A stretch of 18,886 bases of DNA, from positions 13,931 through 32,816 of the forward strand of contig DAXG01000038.1 of assembly GCA_002506275.1 (NCBI GenBank), read 5' to 3'. Every line of letters begins with the position of its first letter. Position 1 is the first letter of the stretch. Of the stretch, positions 13,388 to 18,886 are shown in pieces. A model generated the notes under the pieces. It was not told where the DNA came from and made no database searches. It saw nothing but the letters and a program-made list of their open reading frames with translations. This DNA is from Euryarchaeota archaeon UBA259. GTDB taxonomy: Archaea; Thermoplasmatota; Poseidoniia; Poseidoniales; Poseidoniaceae. The position numbers and the translations under genes are program-made.

Positions 13388-15986
13388 AGTCTGTGCTTGT
13401 CTCAAGCAAGAAAATTGCCTCACGGGTGAGTTTGTAGCGGTTTTTGAGTCCCATTTTTCGCTTCTCAACCAGCCCAAATTTCTGTAAAGTTCGCAAGTGG
13501 TGAGATACCAATTGCTGGCTCTTTTCGAGTCTGTTGGCGAGTTCTGCTTGAGTAGGGAATTCTCCAAGCGGACCATCGTGGTCCAACAACGAGAGAATCT
13601 TACCTTGAAGACTGTTCGGGTCGGGAGACAAAGGCGGCACAGGTAAGTCGTCTTCGTTCATGTTTGGGTGAAGGGAATTGGTCAGTGGGTAATATCGAAC
13701 AAGACGACCGTCTTTCCTTCGCCAAATGCCTTCCTCCGATTCAAGGATTCTCAAATGGTGCGTGATCTGTCCGTTGCTCATGTCCAAAGCGGCCATGAGC
13801 GCTCGGAAATGGCATCCTGGGTTTGCAGTGAGGTATCCCATCAAACGGCCGCGTTGGTATCGACCATCGCTTGTTTCATGGGTCCTGCCGATCAAGCCAA
13901 GGAACCACAGGCCTGCTGCAGTTGACGGAATGCGAAGCGATTCATTACTGAGAAGAACCGCAAACAGCATGGAAAGAAGCGAACCAGATGCGACAACAAC
14001 AATCACGGATGGAACGATAATGGCTGCTTGCTCATCCACGGCCTCTTCTTCAGAATCAAGAACTGATTGTTCAACGACCTCTTCTGTTTCTTGGAGTGGA
14101 GTTTCCGCCTCTAGAGTTCGCACTTGTACAGACGGTGCTTGGAACATTTCACACGCAGGGTGTGCTGGGGCGTCAACGACCTCGTACGTGCCGCTCCATC
14201 CTTGCTGCGGAACCCAAGGACCAAGAAGAGCGCTTGAAAGAAGGATTTGTTCTTCGTCCACTGTTTCAAACATCCAACACGTACCAAGCTCTGTCTGCAA
14301 GCCTGACCATGTTCCGCTGACCGTTCTCGGCTCCTCCTCAACGACGGCTTCCACGGTTTGTTCAACAGTAGAAACTTGACCGTCCAACGGCCAATTGAGA
14401 GCGAATCCTACACGGACCGGTTGTGATGATTGGAACGTCAAAATCATTTGGTATTGGCCATCATCAAGGGGCTGGGACATCGAGTCGACCATTTCGATGT
14501 AGCCTGCTTCTAAGGTAAGCGATTCTGCATCTTCACCGAATGGGAGAACAAAATGTCGTCCTTCGAGTGAATTGCACATGGTGAATTGTTCATTGACTTC
14601 TGTGATGGTTGAAAGGTCGATGATGGCAACGCTGAGTGAACATGAGTCAATCCAGCGAAGGTCGACATCTGATTTCATAGCATCAAGAGTCAAATTTAGA
14701 TTGAATCCCGAACCGGTTGACATCAATTCTGGATAGACTTCAAACTGTGGCGAAGATGCGCAATCGGATGAGGCGTATTGTTGGTATTCGATGGTGTGGT
14801 GAACGGCAAGGTGGAATTCGGGTATCTCGGCGACAAGTGAATACTTTCCCGTCGGAACATCGCATCCTTCTAAATCGGTAAATGTCCAGTCTGGTAATGT
14901 GAACTGCAACTTGCCGTCTTGTTCGATGGAGTAATCAAGTTCTAGAGCGTTGCAATTCTTGAGAAGTCGGCTGTCGAACACCACTTCGTTCAAATCGTTC
15001 ACTACCCACATCTCAGCGCGACACGAGTCCGTAAAGTGAAATTCAAGCGTGTCTTCGCCGATGTTCTCGATTTGAACAACAGAGGAAAAGATATCTTGGC
15101 CGCTGAAGCGGTACTCAGCCGGAGCGTTTTGTAAAAGTTGCACTTTCGTTCGTGATTGAGGTGAGGTGTCGATTGACTCTGACGCTTCAAGGGTAAACGA
15201 TGTCGTTTGAAGCAAAGCTTGTGAGGGGAGACTTGCTTGAATCGTGTTTAAACCTTGGAGAAGTGAAGAGTCTTGCAGAAGAACATGTCCAAGAAGAATT
15301 TGTTCGTAAGGTTCCAAAGCAGGGACCGAATCAAAACATGACATCGCGAGAGTGGATGCTCCATTGATGTTGAGGTCCACATAGCAATCATCGACTTGTG
15401 GGAGAAGTGAAAGTTCAGAAGTGGGGTTTCGAAGGACAACTCCGAGGATAATTTCTTCACCGTGTTGCAAGGGTGAAAGCCGGCTGTTAAGTTCAAGAAT
15501 AATCTCTAAATCCGGAGACACATCGACGGAAGTTTGGACATAGATTTCTTGAGAAACGACTGTTTCTGTTGCGGAGTGGAAGGCTTGAACGATGTAGGTT
15601 CCGGGCTCAACAAAGGAACCGTCTTCTCGGGTTAAATCCCAAGTGAGTGATGAAAAAGAATGTTCTTCCCCGCTGTCAAGGTCCAACGTTTGAGATTGGC
15701 CTCGACAAAGAGGTGATTCGTCGACCAGTAAAACTCCGTTCAAGTCGAGAATTTGGAGTGAAACGCCACACGAAGGGTCGTTGTCAATCGATGTATCAAC
15801 ACCGTTGTTCACAATTACTGGGAGCATATTGACTGAATCACCTTCGATGTACCAGTCTCTTTCGAGCGTTGATTGGTCTTGAAGCAAGAAAACGACGCCA
15901 CCGGATTCTTCACCCGCTGCATACGGAAGAGAGGCGAGCAGAAGCAGCGCGAGGACTGCTACAGTGCAACGCGTACCGCCGGCCAT
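13371..15986 (-). CDS. Membrane-anchored regulator: extracellular Ig/BsuPI-like repeats, TM, two winged helices
   Basis: From the ATG at 15986 the product is 871 residues. A signal peptide (TVAVLALLLLASLPYAAG) leads into about 625 extracellular residues. At least four BsuPI/Ig-like units are visible, each with a cysteine pair 16-23 residues apart (C73/C94, C201/C217, C322/C345, C449/C471); spacing between units is 121-128 residues. Unit 1 has the BsuPI-like close WDLTREDGSFVEPGTYIVQAF. An acidic Glu-rich stalk precedes a transmembrane helix (656-679); a second, weaker hydrophobic stretch follows at 687-701. Cytosolic residues 709-769 (GRLMGYLTANPGCHFRALM, ITHHLRILE) and 792-863 (TQAELANRLEKSQQLVSHHL) are two ArsR/MarR-like winged helices. 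This is a plausible one-component membrane transcription factor. An in-frame TTG at 15995 is a less likely start. Confidence 0.92.
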   Translation of the reverse strand: MAGGTRCTVAVLALLLLASLPYAAGEESGGVVFLLQDQSTLERDWYIEGDSVNMLPVIVNNGVDTSIDNDPSCGVSLQILDLNGVLLVDESPLCRGQSQTLDLDSGEEHSFSSLTWDLTREDGSFVEPGTYIVQAFHSATETVVSQEIYVQTSVDVSPDLEIILELNSRLSPLQHGEEIILGVVLRNPTSELSLLPQVDDCYVDLNINGASTLAMSCFDSVPALEPYEQILLGHVLLQDSSLLQGLNTIQASLPSQALLQTTSFTLEASESIDTSPQSRTKVQLLQNAPAEYRFSGQDIFSSVVQIENIGEDTLEFHFTDSCRAEMWVVNDLNEVVFDSRLLKNCNALELDYSIEQDGKLQFTLPDWTFTDLEGCDVPTGKYSLVAEIPEFHLAVHHTIEYQQYASSDCASSPQFEVYPELMSTGSGFNLNLTLDAMKSDVDLRWIDSCSLSVAIIDLSTITEVNEQFTMCNSLEGRHFVLPFGEDAESLTLEAGYIEMVDSMSQPLDDGQYQMILTFQSSQPVRVGFALNWPLDGQVSTVEQTVEAVVEEEPRTVSGTWSGLQTELGTCWMFETVDEEQILLSSALLGPWVPQQGWSGTYEVVDAPAHPACEMFQAPSVQVRTLEAETPLQETEEVVEQSVLDSEEEAVDEQAAIIVPSVIVVVASGSLLSMLFAVLLSNESLRIPSTAAGLWFLGLIGRTHETSDGRYQRGRLMGYLTANPGCHFRALMAALDMSNGQITHHLRILESEEGIWRRKDGRLVRYYPLTNSLHPNMNEDDLPVPPLSPDPNSLQGKILSLLDHDGPLGEFPTQAELANRLEKSQQLVSHHLRTLQKFGLVEKRKMGLKNRYKLTREAIFLLETSTDFTRED

Positions 15987-16004
15987 GGTCAACAATCACG
16001 GTCA

Positions 16005-16013
16005 TTACTTGAA
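16005..16013 (-). promoter_or_regulatory. Possible TATA-like box of the membrane regulator
   Basis: Read on the minus strand, TTCAAGTAA ends 18 nt before the ATG at 15986, the same spacing as the other candidate boxes. If real, the regulator can be transcribed separately from the surface-protein gene upstream. Confidence 0.3.
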
Positions 16014-16037
16014 AGGTAAGCGGTGCAATCGATGTGT

Positions 16038-16050
16038 AACAAAAAGAGCA
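16038..16050 (-). terminator. Short oligo-T tract after the WD40/TSP3 gene
   Basis: On the minus strand, the bases after the TGA at 16054-16052 read CTCTTTTTGTT (T5 at 16045-16041). Archaeal RNA polymerase terminates at T-runs without needing a hairpin, so this could end some transcripts before the regulator gene. The tract is short. Confidence 0.25.
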
Positions 16051-16051
16051 A

Positions 16052-18886
16052 TCACAACTTGTTCAAGTCGAGCATGGTCGGTACTGCCCCAGCCTGATCG
16101 GCTTGTTGTTGCATCTCGTATTGCTTCCATTCAGGAACCGGTGCACTCTCGCTCCAGCCAAGCGCTCGAGCTTCATCGAGTTGTCCGGCAGCAACGTAGT
16201 GGTCAATCCAAGCGAGGCGTCGTTCTTCTTCTTCAGAGAAGGCGATATCCATCTTGGCTTCTTGAGCGCGCTCAGCAGATGCCTTGCGCTTCGAAGATGC
16301 CTTGGCTATCTGGGCAACGAAAATGAGGCCTAAGAGCAGCACAATGAGTCCACCCAACGCCATGAAGGTGGTTGAATCGGTTGAGAAACCAAGCGCTGAA
16401 CCATCACCGTCACCGGTGTTGAGACTCGGGTCCGATGTGATAGCACACTTCACAGCATTTGGACCTGTCAGCACCCCGTTGGTGATGGCAGGATCCCACG
16501 GACAGATGTCGTTGCTGTCTGATCTACCGTCACCATCGCTGTCAGGACAACCGTAGCCTTCACTTTCAGTGAACGGCACTGAAGTTCCAAATTCCTTGCG
16601 GCATTCATCAGGCTGGAAAGCCGTTTCAGGGCCAAATGGGCCATCTTCACCATCAGGGTCAAACACGCTGTTATCACCGTATCCGTCACCGTCGAAATCG
16701 TTCCATTGCGAAGGTTGGAATGGGAAAGCATCCGGCTGATAGAAGCTGGTTTGGTTGTCACCCCAACCGTCGCCATCCATGTCCGACCATTGGTCTTCGA
16801 TTGTAGGGAAGGCATCGCCGGTTTGGTTGCGGATGGTGTAGGTTTGGCCTGGGTTGTCAAGGTCGTCGATGGTTTCGTTGAAGTAATCGTAATTGTCGCC
16901 CCAACCGTCACCGTCGGTATCTTTCCACTGCAAGGTATCGTACGGGAAGACATCATCGACATCAGCCCAACCGTCAAAGTCAGCATCTGGGCATCCGTGA
17001 CGGTTGTTCTCAAACGATTTACCGAAGACATCTACGCAATCATCGCCACTTGGAACACCGGTGTTGTCACCCCAGCCATCACCATCAGCATCTGCCCACT
17101 GGAACGGGTCTTCCGGGAACACATCGATGGGGTCAACAAAGCCATCTTGGTCTGTATCTGTGCAACCTCGAGTGGTGGGGTCAAGAGAATTACCTGAAAC
17201 GGTAGGACATACGTCTGAGTTACCCTCAGAAACGCCGTCTCCATCTGCATCAACAAAATTGTCACCAAATCCGTCACCGTCGGTGTCCTCCCACTGTAAC
17301 CCGTCGTTCGGGAAAGCATCGCCGTTGAAGCCACCTGGGTTGTCCCCGTAGCCATCGTTGTCTGCGTCAACCCACTGAGAAGAGTCATCAGGGAAAGCAT
17401 CGGGATTTGTACCGTTTGGATTGTCACCGCGATTGTCACCGTCACGGTCTGCCCATTGGGTGCCGTCGTTCGGGAACGGATCGCCAGCATTGGAATAGCC
17501 ATCATTATCCCAGTCTGTGCACCCAATACGGTCTTCAGTTGAGGTTCCTGCTTGGTTTGGACATTCGTCAGCGTTGTTACCGGACTGGTTACTGCCGTAT
17601 CCATCGTTGTCCTCGTCGCACCATTGAGTTGGGTCATCTGGGAAGGCATCAGCGCCGTAGCAATCGGTTGTTGCCGGCCATCCTGCATCTGGGTCCGACC
17701 ATCCGTCGGAATCGGTATCTGGGCATCCCAGTCGATCGTATTGAGAATTCCCCCAAATCGTTGGGCAACCGTCTGCACGGTCGCTCATTTGCTCATCGCC
17801 TACCCAATCTCCATCGGTATCAGCCCATTGCGTTCGGTCGAGTGGGAAGGTGTCAATATTGTTGGCAACAGAAACCAGCAGCCCTGGCCAATTCTCTCCT
17901 CGGAAATTATCCCATGATGCATTCACATAGTTATCCCCAAAGTCGTCACCGTCTGTGTCGTTCCATTGCGTTGCATCGTCAGGGAAAGCATCTCCAGTTT
18001 GATTCATGTGAAGTTGAGCGCCGCTGAGGTCGAAATAGTAGTTGTCACCGTACCCGTCACCGTCTGTATCTAGCCATTGAAGCGGGTCTGTAGGATAAAC
18101 ATCCCCTTCGTCAGACCAGCCGTCTCCGTCGCCGTCAGGGCAACCAAATCTGTCTTCGGTTGAAGTGCCTGCGACCAACACACATGCATCGGGTTGGAAA
18201 GCTGGTGCTGGATTATCTCCATAGCCGTCGTTATCGGAATCGTCCCATTGGGTGCCTTCGCTTGGGAAAGCATCGACGACGCCATCGCCTTGGTCGGTGG
18301 TGTTGTAGCCGTCGTTGTCTTCATCAATATCAGCATACCAGTAGTAAACGCCCTCGTCATTCCGACCGTGTGCAGTGACGATGTGTGTGCTGTCTGGACT
18401 CCAGGCAATATCGTACATTATACCACATGGATTGCTGTTACCGGTGCCTGTGCAACCGTTGGTCCGTGGGCCGCTGAATGTGTCGATCTGTACACCTGAA
18501 TCGGAATCGAAGACCTTTGCAGTTGCTCCGTCACCTTGGTAGTAACCGTGTCCTGCTACGACTTGACTGCTATCGTAGGAAAAATCAGTGGAATAGCACG
18601 ATGTTGTGGTTGACTTCTCCCAAATTCTCACCCATGAATTTCCAGAGAATTCATACATGTCGAAGCTCGCACTGCCGCCTTCCCAGCCACCGCACATGGC
18701 GATGTAGTTTCCATCGGAGGACCAAGCGATTGAATTCACTGAGCCGGGTGGGTTCGTCAGCGTGTAAACGGTCGCCCTTGAGGTGATGTTGACGATGTAG
18801 AAATCGCCGTTTCCTGCCAATGCAATCAGTTCCCCGTCAGGTGAAAAGGCTGAATCATAAAATCGATCTTCGCCGTTTGGATTCAT
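16052..18886 (-). CDS. WD40-like/TSP3 surface protein, 5' end outside the window
   Basis: The frame is open to the window edge. Residue 1 here is an ATG at the very last bases (18886-18884) with no signal peptide after it, so the true start is almost certainly upstream. The 944 visible residues begin with WD40/TolB-like blades (1-180: DSAFSPDGELIALAG, NSIAWSSDGNYIAM, DIAWSPDSTHIV). Residues 188-800 hold twelve calcium-loop units marked by QWxDxDGDGxGDN and DAFPxDxTQW, plus Cys-containing nodes (GCPD, GCTD). A transmembrane helix follows (840-862), then a basic stop-transfer (KASSKRK) and a cytosolic helical tail with EERRLAWIDHYVAAGQLDEARALGW, which vaguely resembles short SHOCT-like motifs. 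It is a type I membrane protein of unknown function with most of its mass outside the cell. The membrane regulator follows 65 bp downstream on the same strand. Confidence 0.87.
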   Translation of the reverse strand: MNPNGEDRFYDSAFSPDGELIALAGNGDFYIVNITSRATVYTLTNPPGSVNSIAWSSDGNYIAMCGGWEGGSASFDMYEFSGNSWVRIWEKSTTTSCYSTDFSYDSSQVVAGHGYYQGDGATAKVFDSDSGVQIDTFSGPRTNGCTGTGNSNPCGIMYDIAWSPDSTHIVTAHGRNDEGVYYWYADIDEDNDGYNTTDQGDGVVDAFPSEGTQWDDSDNDGYGDNPAPAFQPDACVLVAGTSTEDRFGCPDGDGDGWSDEGDVYPTDPLQWLDTDGDGYGDNYYFDLSGAQLHMNQTGDAFPDDATQWNDTDGDDFGDNYVNASWDNFRGENWPGLLVSVANNIDTFPLDRTQWADTDGDWVGDEQMSDRADGCPTIWGNSQYDRLGCPDTDSDGWSDPDAGWPATTDCYGADAFPDDPTQWCDEDNDGYGSNQSGNNADECPNQAGTSTEDRIGCTDWDNDGYSNAGDPFPNDGTQWADRDGDNRGDNPNGTNPDAFPDDSSQWVDADNDGYGDNPGGFNGDAFPNDGLQWEDTDGDGFGDNFVDADGDGVSEGNSDVCPTVSGNSLDPTTRGCTDTDQDGFVDPIDVFPEDPFQWADADGDGWGDNTGVPSGDDCVDVFGKSFENNRHGCPDADFDGWADVDDVFPYDTLQWKDTDGDGWGDNYDYFNETIDDLDNPGQTYTIRNQTGDAFPTIEDQWSDMDGDGWGDNQTSFYQPDAFPFQPSQWNDFDGDGYGDNSVFDPDGEDGPFGPETAFQPDECRKEFGTSVPFTESEGYGCPDSDGDGRSDSNDICPWDPAITNGVLTGPNAVKCAITSDPSLNTGDGDGSALGFSTDSTTFMALGGLIVLLLGLIFVAQIAKASSKRKASAERAQEAKMDIAFSEEEERRLAWIDHYVAAGQLDEARALGWSESAPVPEWKQYEMQQQADQAGAVPTMLDLNKL
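16487..18325 (-). repeat. TSP3-like calcium-binding repeat region (twelve QW units)
   Basis: The region encodes twelve units with the wording (T/L/S)QWxDxDGDGxGDN, usually followed by an insert of variable length and then DAFPxD. The Trp before each calcium loop distinguishes this array from those at 6216-7214 and 8284-9273. DNA identity between units is only moderate. Confidence 0.85.

Overview
The window looks archaeal and is most like a Marine Group II euryarchaeon (Candidatus Poseidoniales, Thermoplasmatota). This is a judgement from gene content, not from a database search. The archaeal evidence is a clear archaeal pantoate kinase, a CDIN1/TPD-family nuclease of the kind shared by archaea and eukaryotes, TATA-like boxes about 25 nt before several start codons, and large secreted proteins rich in Asp/Gly (thrombospondin type 3-like) repeats with a C-terminal membrane anchor. 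There are no rRNA or tRNA genes, CRISPR arrays or insertion sequences. No gene-free stretch exceeds about 100 bases.

Left part (1-4736): an Lrp/AsnC regulator (+). Convergent to it is a two-gene unit (-) of a thioredoxin-fold protein and a 42-residue zinc-ribbon protein. Next come an unrecognised 234-residue protein (+) and pantoate kinase (+, CoA biosynthesis). A translationally coupled pair (-) follows: a possible SRPBCC-fold protein and a CDIN1-like helix-turn-helix plus PD-(D/E)XK nuclease.

Middle (4737-9588): two consecutive genes (+) for large exported, membrane-anchored proteins. The first joins a propeller-like N-terminal half to nine Cys-containing Ca-binding repeats. The second joins a Reelin-like (choice-of-anchor V) domain and an Ig/PKD-like domain to fifteen 22-residue repeats encoded by a 66-bp tandem DNA repeat. 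It ends in a cytosolic Trp-rich motif.

Right part (9589-18886): leucyl-tRNA synthetase (-) with a bacterial-type catalytic body but an archaeal-looking C-terminus; a GHMP-family sugar kinase (+); a remarkable membrane-anchored regulator (-) with about 600 extracellular residues, one clear transmembrane helix and two cytosolic winged-helix domains; and a third Ca-repeat surface protein (-), with WD40-like repeats, that runs off the window edge.

Packing is extreme. Three convergent pairs meet with zero intergenic bases and a fourth overlaps by 17 bp. The most interesting biology is the cell-surface set: three Ca-repeat membrane proteins, plus a possible one-component membrane transcription factor lying 65 bp downstream of one of them on the same strand.
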